Assembly: GCA_002350525.1 (NCBI GenBank)
Contig: DEFA01000034.1
Coordinates: 1 to 64,000, forward strand
Length of the DNA stretch: 64,000 bases
Direction: 5' to 3'
Source of the DNA: Lachnospiraceae bacterium UBA2864
GTDB taxonomy: Bacteria > Bacillota > Clostridia > Lachnospirales > Lachnospiraceae
Shown here: positions 25,035 to 33,506 of the stretch, in pieces
How the letters are laid out: each line of letters starts with the position of its first letter
How positions within the stretch are numbered: the first letter of the stretch is position 1
Notes under the pieces: generated by a model
What the model was told of the DNA's origin: nothing
Databases searched by the model: none
The model's input: the letters and a program-made list of their open reading frames with translations, nothing else
Position numbers and translations under genes: made by a program

Positions 25035-25334
25035 TTACAGACCCTCAAAAAGCTCGATGTCAGCACTCTCAGCTGTAAGCTGAACATATGCCTTCTTGCT
25101 CTTTGCTGTCTTACCTGTTACCATACCACGTCTTCTGGCTTTGCCATCGTAGTTGATGGTATTTACGTTTGCTACCTTTGTTCCTTCGAACATCTTCTCT
25201 ACAGCTTCTTTGATCTGTGATTTAGTAGCATCCGGATGTACAAGAAATGTGTACTTTTTCTCAGCCATAGCGTTCATACTCTTCTCTGTAAGAACCGGCT
25301 TAAGGATAATATCATAATACTTAAGATCTGCCAT
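25035..25334 (-). CDS. rplW: 50S ribosomal protein L23
   Basis: Exit-tunnel docking site for trigger factor and SRP. 99 aa with YYDIILKPVLTEKSMNAMAEKKYTF-type core, VEKMFEGTKVANVNT and GRRRGMVTGKTAKSKKAYV-like C-terminal half. Its ATG shares an A with the rplD stop (TAATG), so translation is coupled. Confidence 0.97.
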   Translation of the reverse strand: MADLKYYDIILKPVLTEKSMNAMAEKKYTFLVHPDATKSQIKEAVEKMFEGTKVANVNTINYDGKARRRGMVTGKTAKSKKAYVQLTAESADIELFEGL

Positions 25335-25954
25335 TATGCGTACACCTCCTCGATAGCTTTTACGGCATCCTTTGTGATCACGAGTGCATCATGATTTAAG
25401 ATGTCATATACATTGATTGAATTTGTAGGTACTGTCTTTACATCAGGAATGTTTCTAGCTGAAAGTACCAGGTTGTCATTCTTCTCACTTGTTACTACAA
25501 GTGCCTTGTCAGCCTTAAGGTTTCCAAGAACCTTAACGAATGCTGCTGTCTTAGGTGTATCCATATCAAGGTTATCTACAACGATGAGCTTCTCATCCTG
25601 AACCTTTGATGTGAGTACTGAGAACAGAGCGATCTGCTTCTCACGCTTGTTCATCTTCTGTGCATAATCTCTTGGCTTTGGTGCAAATACAACACCACCG
25701 CCTGTCCACTGTGGAGCTCTGATAGAACCCTGTCTAGCATGACCTGTTCCCTTCTGTCTCCAAGGCTTCTTTCCGCCTCCGCGAACCTCTGAACGTGTAA
25801 GTGCGCTCTGTGTTCCCTGACGTCTGTTTGCAAGATGTGCAACAACTGCCTTATGAACTAGTGTTTCATTTATCTCGACACCGAAAATGTTATCTGATAA
25901 ATCAATTGTTTCAACTTCTTTACCATCGGTGTTATAAACGGATACTTTTGCCAT
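25334..25954 (-). CDS. rplD: 50S ribosomal protein L4
   Basis: Tunnel protein. 206 aa with the extended loop RGGGKKPWRQKGTGHARQGS and RAPQWTGGGVVFAPKPRDY. In gammaproteobacteria L4 regulates the S10 operon through the leader RNA; whether this applies to the long leader here is unknown. Start has AGGAGG. Confidence 0.98.
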   Translation of the reverse strand: MAKVSVYNTDGKEVETIDLSDNIFGVEINETLVHKAVVAHLANRRQGTQSALTRSEVRGGGKKPWRQKGTGHARQGSIRAPQWTGGGVVFAPKPRDYAQKMNKREKQIALFSVLTSKVQDEKLIVVDNLDMDTPKTAAFVKVLGNLKADKALVVTSEKNDNLVLSARNIPDVKTVPTNSINVYDILNHDALVITKDAVKAIEEVYA

Positions 25955-25980
25955 TTTTTATTTCCTCCTTCCGGTAAAGC

Positions 25981-26667
25981 TTATTTGCCAGCCTTAACTG
26001 ATTCTGCTATGCAAACGAGTGACTTCTTAGGTCCCGGAACTGCTCCTCTTACTAAGATTAAGTCGTTCTCTACATCTATCTTAACTACCTCAAGGTTCTG
26101 TACAGTAACCTGCTCTGTTCCCATATGACCAGGCATCTTCTTGCCCTTCATAACACGTCCCGGAGTAGTTGCTGATCCGTTAGAACCTGCATGACGGTGA
26201 TACTTTGAACCATGTCCTGAAGGACCTGACTTAAGGCCGTATCTCTTAAGACCGCCTGCGTATCCCTTACCCTTTGACTTAGCTGTTACATCAACCTTAT
26301 CTCCTTCAGCGAAGATATCAGCCTTGATAACAGACTCACCAGGAACATACTCAGCAGCGTTCTCGAACTTAAACTCTCTTACGAACTTAGGAACTGCAAC
26401 TCCTGCCTTCTTAGCATGTCCTACCTCAGCCTTTGTAGCACCGTGAGGATTTCTGATTACCTTTTTACCTGATCCGTCCTTTGTGACGATCTTTTCTTTA
26501 ACTTCTCCGAAGCCAACCTGAACTGCTTCGTATCCGTCATTCTCGACTGTCTTTACCTGCAGTACATTGCAAGGACCAGCCTTTAATACTGTTACAGGAA
26601 CAAGCTGTCCCTGCTCGTTGAAGATTTGAGTCATTCCGACTTTTTCAGCAAGTATTGCTTTCTTCAT
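25981..26667 (-). CDS. rplC: 50S ribosomal protein L3
   Basis: Early-assembling protein near the peptidyl-transferase centre. 228 aa with MKKAILAEKVGMTQIFNEQG, SKGKGYAGGLKRYG, GPSGHGSKYHRHAGSNG and MPGHMGTEQVTVQNL. A 114-nt spacer separates it from rpsJ, with nothing recognisable in it. Confidence 0.98.
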   Translation of the reverse strand: MKKAILAEKVGMTQIFNEQGQLVPVTVLKAGPCNVLQVKTVENDGYEAVQVGFGEVKEKIVTKDGSGKKVIRNPHGATKAEVGHAKKAGVAVPKFVREFKFENAAEYVPGESVIKADIFAEGDKVDVTAKSKGKGYAGGLKRYGLKSGPSGHGSKYHRHAGSNGSATTPGRVMKGKKMPGHMGTEQVTVQNLEVVKIDVENDLILVRGAVPGPKKSLVCIAESVKAGK

Positions 26668-26781
26668 TTTTAAAATTCCTCCTAATAGAATTACAGCGGA
26701 TTATCCCTCGGCATAAGGACAATCATACTAATGATTAGGTACATTTAAGTAACTAACATTACATCAACATTAAGCTTTGAT

Positions 26782-27093
26782 TTACTTAGCCTTGATCTCA
26801 AGGTATACACCGGCTGATATATCAAGCTTCTTAAGAATATCTGTTGTAGCCTTGTTCGGGTTGATTACATCGATAAGTCTCTTGTGGGTTCTCTGCTCGA
26901 ACTGCTCTCTTGAATCCTTATACTTATGAACAGCTCTGAGGATTGTTACCTTCTCAACCTTTGTTGGCATCGGAATAGGACCGCTGACCTTTGCTCCTGT
27001 TCCCTTAACAGCTTCAACGATTTCCTTAGCTGCCTGATCAATAAGTGTATGATCATATGCCTTTAATGTGATTCTCATTACCTGATTAGACAT
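26782..27093 (-). CDS. rpsJ: 30S ribosomal protein S10
   Basis: S10 of the 30S head, also NusE in antitermination. 103 aa with RITLKAYDHTLIDQAAKEIVE, GPIPMPTKVEKVTILRA and SREQFEQRTHKRLID. The open frame reaches 27210, but the ATG at 27093 has AAGGAGGAG upstream and fits family length. First gene of the large ribosomal operon. Confidence 0.97.
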   Translation of the reverse strand: MSNQVMRITLKAYDHTLIDQAAKEIVEAVKGTGAKVSGPIPMPTKVEKVTILRAVHKYKDSREQFEQRTHKRLIDVINPNKATTDILKKLDISAGVYLEIKAK

Positions 27094-27393
27094 AAAAAAA
27101 GTCTCCTCCTTTTCGCACTTTTTAATGAGTACGACAAGCGGTGACTGTACAACTCTCCCGAGTGTTTCCTGCATTCTGCAAGATAATAGGGCGATATTCG
27201 CCCTCAACACCCGTCATCTCTGACTTCTGTCAGATGGTTATCGGTACAGTGACTTGCCGTCAAATATCTTAGACTTGACCTTCGCTCCACGAAATTACCT
27301 GTTCTAACCCTGTGTTTTACTAAAACACAAATATGCCGATTCATCCGGGTTACTTTCAGCAACTTTCGATTCAACGCTATCAATGTCACAGCA
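27094..27393 (-). promoter_or_regulatory. long 5' leader of the S10 operon
   Basis: About 300 nt of untranslated RNA precede rpsJ. Hairpins are visible at 27189-27203 (GGGCGA.TTCGCCC type, 6-7 bp) and 27313-27331 (TGTGTTTTA with TAAAACACA). A 110-codon open frame here has no coding look. The length suggests regulation by a ribosomal protein or attenuation, but I do not recognise a described leader motif. Confidence 0.5.
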
Positions 27394-27399
27394 AGACGT

Positions 27400-27473
27400 A
27401 GTATATAACATCTTTCAGAAGATTGCAAGAAGTTTTTTATTATTTTTTTTAAGCCGTTTTTTACTGTTTTTTT
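27400..27473 (-). promoter_or_regulatory. S10 operon promoter with UP-like phased A-tracts
   Basis: On the minus strand: -35 TTGCAA (27428-27423), 17-bp spacer, -10 TATACT (27405-27400); start near 27393. Upstream, four A-tracts of 6-8 bases (centres near 27435, 27446, 27459 and 27470) are spaced about one helical turn apart, as in UP elements of strong stable-RNA promoters. This should bind the alpha-subunit C-terminal domain and bend the DNA. Confidence 0.75.
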
Positions 27474-27477
27474 AACC

Positions 27478-27512
27478 GGAATCCCCGTAAGTATGCGCTC
27501 TGCGGGGATTCC
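27478..27512. other. 9-bp inverted repeat without a proper U tract
   Basis: GGAATCCCC (27478-27486) pairs with GGGGATTCC (27504-27512). It lies between the DUF1667 gene and the S10 promoter, where a terminator would be expected, but the minus-strand transcript after the stem is A-rich. The rest of 27513-27568 shows nothing I can interpret. Confidence 0.45.
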
Positions 27513-27568
27513 GTTATAATTTTCTTTTCGGACCAAATCGCTGCCTGTTACTATTTGCAGTCAGCTTC

Positions 27569-27919
27569 CTATGCAATAGTTCTCGTTGCGACCACCGGAA
27601 TATCCGTTCCCGCTGTTCCTTCTATAATAATATCACCTGTCCTGACAGGAGTATGAACTTCGGCTTTCTTTATCTCATCCATACACTCGAATATCTTCTC
27701 TTTCGGTATCGGGCTCTTCGTCTTAACCGGAATGCTTACACCTTCGGAGGTCCTTACCGTTGTTGTGACCATTCTGGATGGAGCCGTAAGTTCCGATATC
27801 GCATAATCATGTCCTCTCTGACATGTGTTTCCCGAAACGGAGATTATCTCATCTCCCTCGGTCTCAACGCTGAGTCTGCAGCCCATCGGACAGCAGATGC
27901 ATGTTAATTCCTTAATCAT
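27569..27919 (-). CDS. DUF1667 protein, partner of GlpA-like flavoproteins
   Basis: 116-aa small protein with two cysteine groups (CICCPMGC at 7-14 and NTCQRGH about 31-37) that could bind a metal or Fe-S cluster; the family is DUF1667. In many Firmicutes it forms a trio with a GlpA-type dehydrogenase and a second flavoprotein, as here, with 4 nt between this gene and the one upstream. It may carry electrons from the flavoprotein pair (inference). Confidence 0.8.
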   Translation of the reverse strand: MIKELTCICCPMGCRLSVETEGDEIISVSGNTCQRGHDYAISELTAPSRMVTTTVRTSEGVSIPVKTKSPIPKEKIFECMDEIKKAEVHTPVRTGDIIIEGTAGTDIPVVATRTIA

Positions 27920-27923
27920 AGAC

Positions 27924-29183
27924 TCATCCCTCTTCTATCTCTACAGTAATATCGCCGCCGATTCCTTCCAGAATCTCTTTTCTGATCTTCACGTCCTGCA
28001 TCTCACTCGGAATAAGGACCATAGTCTTCTTCCGGAGAAGTTCGGCATCGTTACATTTCACAACTATGCTGGCACCTTTATATATTCCCGTAACTCTGAA
28101 TCTAAGATGTATATCATTTTTTATATTATCCGGAGAAATGCTGTTAGGCACAGTATATCTTACACCGTTTTTCGGAATAAACCTATAGCTTTCGCCGTTT
28201 TCGACATTCAAGCCCTGATGCATTACATAATCAGCCGCACTTTCGCCGGCGATCGAGGCTTCCGAAGAAACGAAGTCTACGAGGTCATGTACATGAAGCA
28301 CATTTCCGCAGGCAAATACACCTTCTATATCCGTCTCCAGTTTATCATTCACGAGCGGACCGTTAGTGAGCGGATTGATATCCACACCACAGCTTCTTGA
28401 AAGCTCATTCTCCGGAATAAGTCCGCACGACAGAAGCAGCGTATCACAGGGATATAAAACTTCCGTTCCCGGAATCGGCTTACCGCCGTCCACCTCTGCT
28501 ACAACCACACCTTCCAATCTGTCTCTTCCTTTTATATCCACAATAGTATGACTGAGGAGAAGCGGTATACCGTAATCATTCAGACACTGCTCAATATTCC
28601 TGTTAAGTCCGTTTGAATATGGCATAAGCTCAAATACCGCCTGTACATGGGCTCCTTCAAGCGTCATACGTCTGGCCATGATAAGACCTATATCGCCCGA
28701 ACCGAGGATTACAACCTCTTTACCCGGAAGTACTCCTTCTATATTAATGAGTCTCTGGGCGGTTCCTGCGGTATATATTCCCTGCGGCCTGCAGCCCGGG
28801 ATTCCGAGAGCTCCTCTCGGACGTTCTCTGCAGCCCATAGCAAGAATCACCGCTTTCGCACCGACACTTTCAACGCCTCTCGCGCTGCTTAGTATGGTAA
28901 CCGTCTTATCACGTGCAACATCAAGAACCATGGTTCCGGTCTCATAGGCAATACCTAATTCCTTCACCATATCACTGTAGCGTTCTGCATATTCAGGTCC
29001 GGTCAGTTCTTCCTTAAAGGTATGAAGTCCGAATCCGTTATGGATGCACTGATTAAGTATTCCTCCGAGAACACCGTCTCTTTCAAATATAATTATATCA
29101 TCAAGCCCTGCCTTCTTCGCCGATACCGCTGCTGCCATTCCGGCCGGGCCGCCTCCTATTATCACAAGATCATATTCACGCAT
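27924..29183 (-). CDS. FAD/NAD-dependent oxidoreductase (GlpA partner, HcnB-like)
   Basis: Two-dinucleotide-binding flavoprotein of about 419 aa. N-terminal FAD motif VIIGGGPAGMAAA, central CRERPRGALGIPG, second Rossmann motif VILGSGDIGLIMARR and C-terminal FAD motif GVFACGNVLHVHDLVD. The related proteins are the subunits of opine/hydrogen-cyanide oxidases and GlpB-like partners. Start 29183 (ATG after AGGGGG) is preferred over the in-frame GTG at 29192. It lies between the GlpA-like gene and DUF1667. Confidence 0.8.
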   Translation of the reverse strand: MREYDLVIIGGGPAGMAAAVSAKKAGLDDIIIFERDGVLGGILNQCIHNGFGLHTFKEELTGPEYAERYSDMVKELGIAYETGTMVLDVARDKTVTILSSARGVESVGAKAVILAMGCRERPRGALGIPGCRPQGIYTAGTAQRLINIEGVLPGKEVVILGSGDIGLIMARRMTLEGAHVQAVFELMPYSNGLNRNIEQCLNDYGIPLLLSHTIVDIKGRDRLEGVVVAEVDGGKPIPGTEVLYPCDTLLLSCGLIPENELSRSCGVDINPLTNGPLVNDKLETDIEGVFACGNVLHVHDLVDFVSSEASIAGESAADYVMHQGLNVENGESYRFIPKNGVRYTVPNSISPDNIKNDIHLRFRVTGIYKGASIVVKCNDAELLRKKTMVLIPSEMQDVKIRKEILEGIGGDITVEIEEG

Positions 29184-29195
29184 CGCACACACCCC

Positions 29196-30587
29196 CTAAT
29201 GTTTCTTAACATCGCCAAGTGCTATGCCGCAACTCTCAGCAATCAGTGCCATTACCTTAGGAGAGCAGAAGCCCGCCTGACATCTTCCCATGCCTGCTCT
29301 GGTCCTTCTCTTAACACCGTCGATCGTTGTCGCGCCAAGCGGCCGGTTGATTGCATCGAGTATCTCACCTTCCGTAACCGTCTCGCATCGACATACAATG
29401 CTGCCGTATGCCGGATTCTCTTTTATAAGTTCATTCTGCTCTTCTCTTGTAAGGAGTGCAAAATGCTTCACTCCGGTTCTTGTCTCTATAAAGTTTTCTT
29501 TTCTTGTAAGATCACGTTTTTTACCGAATATCTCAGCAACATACTCTCCTATAGCCGGAGCACTGCTGAGTCCCGGTGATTCTATTCCCAGAACATCTAT
29601 GAATCCATCACGTGATTCTTCTATTGTAAAATCCCCGGTCTCTCCTACCGCTCTGAGACCCGAGAAATTAGTAATCGCCTTATTAAACGGAATATTTTTT
29701 ACGGAAAGGCATGCCTTCTCTTTTATAAAGCCGAGACCTTCCGATGTGGTAGCCGTATCATCCTTATCTTCTATATTTACGGCTGTCGGTCCTGCCAGGA
29801 TATTTCCGTGTACCGTAGGAGTAACAAGCACTCCCTTTCCCATTTTGGTCGGCATCTGAAACAGGGTTCTTGATATCAGGTTTCCTGCCTCTTTATCAAG
29901 AAGATAGTATTCTCCTCTTCTCGGTATGATATTTGTCTTCTTATCACATACCATGTTGTGGATCTTATCCGCATAAACTCCCGCACAATTGATAACGGTT
30001 CCTGCTTCGTACACACCATTATCCGTTTCAACCGAATATCCGGAATCCGTAACAGCGATATTTTTTACCTCGGTATTAAATATGAACTCCGCTCCGTTGG
30101 CGTAAGCATTTTCAGCAAACGCGATCGTCATCTCAAACGGACATACCACTCCCGAGGTTTCCGCAAGGAGAGCCCCTGCCACATTTTCACTGAGAGAAGG
30201 TTCTATCTTACGCGCTTCTTCTCCTGTAAGAATAGAGAGTCCTTCCACTCCGTTGGCAATACCTCTGTCATACAGTTCTTTAAGCCCGTCCGTCTCTGCT
30301 TCATCAAAGCACAGGACCATGGCTCCGTTTCGATTATATGCAAAGTCCAGCTGCTTTGAGAGTTCCGGTATCATATTGCTTCCCCGAACATTCAGCTTTG
30401 CCTTAAGCGTTCCGGTTGCGGCATCGAAACCCGCATGGACTATTCCGCTGTTGGCTTTACTTGTTCCTTCGCATACATCACTCTCTTTTTCGATAACACA
30501 GATACTGAGTCTGTATTTTGAGAGTTCTCTTGCTACGGCGCATCCTATAACCCCCGCACCGATAACCAGTACATCATACACTTTCAC
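29196..30587 (-). CDS. GlpA-like FAD-dependent dehydrogenase with BFD [2Fe-2S] domain
   Basis: 463-aa flavoprotein of the DAO/GlpA family, probably oxidising glycerol 3-phosphate or a related 2-hydroxyacid. FAD motif VIGAGVIGCAVAREL at the N-terminus, GTSKANSGIVHAGFD, and a C-terminal BFD-like domain whose cysteines (CRCETVTEGE and GRCQAGFC) can bind [2Fe-2S]. First gene of the flavoprotein/flavoprotein/DUF1667 trio. No glycerol kinase or facilitator is nearby, so the substrate is uncertain. Confidence 0.8.
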   Translation of the reverse strand: MKVYDVLVIGAGVIGCAVARELSKYRLSICVIEKESDVCEGTSKANSGIVHAGFDAATGTLKAKLNVRGSNMIPELSKQLDFAYNRNGAMVLCFDEAETDGLKELYDRGIANGVEGLSILTGEEARKIEPSLSENVAGALLAETSGVVCPFEMTIAFAENAYANGAEFIFNTEVKNIAVTDSGYSVETDNGVYEAGTVINCAGVYADKIHNMVCDKKTNIIPRRGEYYLLDKEAGNLISRTLFQMPTKMGKGVLVTPTVHGNILAGPTAVNIEDKDDTATTSEGLGFIKEKACLSVKNIPFNKAITNFSGLRAVGETGDFTIEESRDGFIDVLGIESPGLSSAPAIGEYVAEIFGKKRDLTRKENFIETRTGVKHFALLTREEQNELIKENPAYGSIVCRCETVTEGEILDAINRPLGATTIDGVKRRTRAGMGRCQAGFCSPKVMALIAESCGIALGDVKKH

Positions 30588-30634
30588 TCATCCCCTTTTT
30601 ACAACCCTTATGGTTTTATATTATCTTTATTCAG

Positions 30635-31543
30635 TTACTTCGAAGTCCAACGTCCTGCCGCCCCACATGGCAGTGCGTAATCCGAATCTCTTACGGGAAG
30701 GCCCAGTTCGGATGACTCAACCTTACCTCCGTAATTCTTTACCACAGTACTTCCTATCATATAAGAGAGAACTCCCGGCTGAAGTCCTGTGGTATATGAG
30801 TTAACGAGGAAGAACAGTGCATCATCCGAAAGCAGTTCTGCCGTAAGGCCTATAAGTTCATATACAGCTTCTTCTATCTTCCAGATTTCACCCTTCGGTC
30901 CTCTTCCGTAAGACGGAGGATCCATTATAATACCATCATATTTATTACCGCGTCTTATCTCGCGTTCAACAAACTTTTTGCAATCATCTACGAGCCATCT
31001 GATCGGTGCATCGCCAAGTCCCGAGGATACGGCATTTTCCTTCGCCCAGCCTACCATACCTTTAGATGCGTCAACATGAGTCACTCTCGCACCCGCAGCC
31101 GCAGCTGCTATGGTCGCACCACCCGTATATGCAAAAAGATTGAGCACCTTTACAGGTCTTTCACTGTCGGCACTTCTTCCTTCTTCCTTCACAGCCTTAT
31201 TTATAATAGAAGAAAACCAATCCCAGTTTGCGGCCTGCTCGGGAAAGAGTCCCGTATGTTTAAAAGCAAAAGGCTTAAGATTAAATGTAAGGCGCTTTCC
31301 GATTCCTAAATCGTAACCTATGCTCCACTCTTCCGGAAGATTATAGGTTTTCCACTCTCCTCCTCCTTTGTTGCTTCTGAAATAGTGTCCGTTCAGCTTT
31401 CTCCATTCCGGAGAAACCTTCTCTGTATTCCATATAACCTGCGGATCCGGTCTGAGCAGGATGTAACCGCCCCAATTTTCAAGCTTCTCCCCTTCCGAAG
31501 TATCTAAAACTTCATAATCTTTCCATCTGTCTGCAAGCCACAT
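30635..31543 (-). CDS. class I SAM-dependent methyltransferase, RlmI/K-like
   Basis: 302-aa methyltransferase with SAM motif VLNLFAYTGGATIAAAAAGA, acidic loop THVDASKGMV and active-site DPPSYGRG, as in 23S rRNA m5C methyltransferases of the RlmI/RlmK group. It lacks an N-terminal PUA domain. The ATG at 31543 follows AAAGGAAA; the longer frame to 31564 overlaps citrate synthase by 7 nt and is less likely. Target RNA not determined. Confidence 0.8.
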   Translation of the reverse strand: MWLADRWKDYEVLDTSEGEKLENWGGYILLRPDPQVIWNTEKVSPEWRKLNGHYFRSNKGGGEWKTYNLPEEWSIGYDLGIGKRLTFNLKPFAFKHTGLFPEQAANWDWFSSIINKAVKEEGRSADSERPVKVLNLFAYTGGATIAAAAAGARVTHVDASKGMVGWAKENAVSSGLGDAPIRWLVDDCKKFVEREIRRGNKYDGIIMDPPSYGRGPKGEIWKIEEAVYELIGLTAELLSDDALFFLVNSYTTGLQPGVLSYMIGSTVVKNYGGKVESSELGLPVRDSDYALPCGAAGRWTSK

Positions 31544-31557
31544 ATTGTTTCCTTTCT

Positions 31558-32919
31558 CTACCAATCTCTTTCTTCAATAGGCAGATATTCTTTATGTTCG
31601 CCTACGTATTTGTATGCAGGTCTTATGATCTTTCCGTTGTTTACAAGTTCTTCGATTCTGTGTGCCGTCCAGCCTGCGATACGGGCGATGGCAAAAATCG
31701 GTGTGAAAAGTTCCATTGGGATTCTCAGCATTGTATATACAAGTCCGCTGTAGAAGTCTACATTAGCGCATACAGGCTTCTTCATATCACGGTTCTTCAT
31801 AATAAGTTTCTTAGCTATATTCTCAACTCTGTCATAGAGAGCGAATTCCTTCTCGAAACCTTCCTCTTCGGAAAGACGTCTCGCATATTCCTTGAGGATA
31901 ACCGCTCTCGGATCGGACAGCGTATAGATAGCATGTCCCATACCGTATATAAGTCCCGAATGATCGAAGCCCTTCTTATCAAGAAGGCCCTGGAGATAAT
32001 TTGTGATCTCCTTATCATTCTCCCAGTCGGAAATGTTACTCTTCAGATCGGCAAACATCTGCTGAACCTTAAGGTTTGCACCACCGTGTCTCGGTCCCTT
32101 GAGTGATCCGAGGGATCCTGCTATGGTCGAATAGGTATCCGTTCCCGAGGTTGTAATTACATGAGAAGTAAATGTAGAGTTGTTACCACCTCCGTGCTCG
32201 GCATGAAGCACGAGACATATATCCAGAACCGCAGCTTCAAGCTCGGTATATTTCGGATCAGATCTGAGAAGTCTCAGTATATTCTCCGCAGTTGAAAGTT
32301 CCGGCTTCGGTCTGTGAATGATAAGACTCGCATCATGGAACTTGTGTCTGTAACTCTGATATCCGTATGCTGCTATAACAGGAAAACGAGCTATAAGTCC
32401 GAGTGATTGCTCGAGCACATGTTTTATGGATATATTGTCCGGATCATCATCATATGTATATAAAGTAAGAACGCATCTCTCAAGTGTATTCATGATGTTA
32501 TGGCTCGGAGCCTTCATGATAACATCTCTGTTAAAATTATCCGGAAGAGATCTCATATCTCCTATAACCTTCATGAACTCGCTGAGTTGAGATTCCGTCG
32601 GAAGTTCACCGAAAAGGAGCAGGAATATTGTTTCTTCAAATCCGTGACAGGTTCCGTAAAAACCTTCGACAAGTGATTTAACATTGTATCCCTGAAAATA
32701 AAGCTCTCCGTCTATAGGAGTTCTCACTCCGTTTATATCTCTGAATCCGTTAACATCGGATATTTCCGTGAGACCCGTAAGAACACCTTTTCCGTCCGAG
32801 TCACGAAGTCCTCTTTTAACATCATATTTCTTATAAAGTGTCTGGTCGATCTGTCCGCTGTCTCCGCAGAACTCCACATACTTATCTATAAGCTCATTTA
32901 TCTCTACACTTTCTATCAT
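31558..32919 (-). CDS. gltA: citrate synthase
   Basis: Condenses acetyl-CoA and oxaloacetate to citrate. 453 aa, larger than the roughly 375-aa Bacillus type, with an N-terminal extension of about 60 residues. Catalytic-region motifs HAEHGGGNNSTFTSHVI, GSLKGPRHGGAN and GMGHAIYTLSDPRA are intact. In fermenters it feeds glutamate synthesis. Its start overlaps the stop of the phosphoesterase gene (4 nt), so it belongs to an operon of at least four genes. Confidence 0.95.
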   Translation of the reverse strand: MIESVEINELIDKYVEFCGDSGQIDQTLYKKYDVKRGLRDSDGKGVLTGLTEISDVNGFRDINGVRTPIDGELYFQGYNVKSLVEGFYGTCHGFEETIFLLLFGELPTESQLSEFMKVIGDMRSLPDNFNRDVIMKAPSHNIMNTLERCVLTLYTYDDDPDNISIKHVLEQSLGLIARFPVIAAYGYQSYRHKFHDASLIIHRPKPELSTAENILRLLRSDPKYTELEAAVLDICLVLHAEHGGGNNSTFTSHVITTSGTDTYSTIAGSLGSLKGPRHGGANLKVQQMFADLKSNISDWENDKEITNYLQGLLDKKGFDHSGLIYGMGHAIYTLSDPRAVILKEYARRLSEEEGFEKEFALYDRVENIAKKLIMKNRDMKKPVCANVDFYSGLVYTMLRIPMELFTPIFAIARIAGWTAHRIEELVNNGKIIRPAYKYVGEHKEYLPIEERDW

Positions 32920-33506
32920 AGCTCTATCGTATACCTTTCGAATGCATTTATGATCCTTGTATCATTATATGTATCTTCACGCTTTACATTTCTACCGTAA
33001 TTAAGATGAACATGTCCGTGAACAAAAAGCTTCGGATGATACTTATCCATAATATCTCTGAATACCATAAATCCTCTGTGCGGAAGATCATCCTGATCGT
33101 TGATACCACGTGCCGGACTGTGAGTAAGAAGGATATCCACGCCTCCCGCCTTCCAAAGTTTAAACCTGAGTTTCCTGTATCGCGCCCTCATTTCTTTTTC
33201 GGTATACTGATACTTGCTCATATTGTAGCACATACTTCCTCCAAGCCCCATTATCCTGAGCCCCTTATAAGTATATACCGTATCGTCCACGCATATACAT
33301 CCGTCCGGCGGAGTCTTATCATAACAGGTGTCATGATTTCCGTGCACATACAGAACCGGCGCCGTCGTGTAGGTAGCTATAAAGGACAGGTACTGCGGTG
33401 CCAGATCCCCTGCGGCAAGCACAAGGTCCAGTCCCTCAAGCTTGGATTTCTCGAAGAAATCCCACAGATATTTAGATTCCAGATCAGCCAGTAACAGTAT
33501 TTTCAT
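32916..33506 (-). CDS. metallophosphoesterase
   Basis: 196-aa calcineurin-like phosphoesterase. Motifs: AAGDLAPQ (GD), YVHGNHDT (GNHD), LLTHSPARG and VHGHVHLNYG (GHxH). The first motif is ADLES, lacking the usual DxH histidine, so metal binding may differ. Overlaps the ParB-like/BMP gene end by 23 nt and citrate synthase start by 4 nt. Substrate unknown. Confidence 0.85.
   Translation of the reverse strand: MKILLLADLESKYLWDFFEKSKLEGLDLVLAAGDLAPQYLSFIATYTTAPVLYVHGNHDTCYDKTPPDGCICVDDTVYTYKGLRIMGLGGSMCYNMSKYQYTEKEMRARYRKLRFKLWKAGGVDILLTHSPARGINDQDDLPHRGFMVFRDIMDKYHPKLFVHGHVHLNYGRNVKREDTYNDTRIINAFERYTIEL

Noticed and set aside
27478..27512. Perfect hairpin as a terminator of the flavoprotein operon
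   Set aside because: The minus-strand RNA after the stem is A-rich, not U-rich, so a normal intrinsic terminator is not supported; listed only as an inverted repeat.
27204..27536. 110-codon open frame in front of rpsJ on the minus strand
   Set aside because: It covers the promoter and structured leader, starts in the A-tract region, has no ribosome binding site and its composition does not look like protein.
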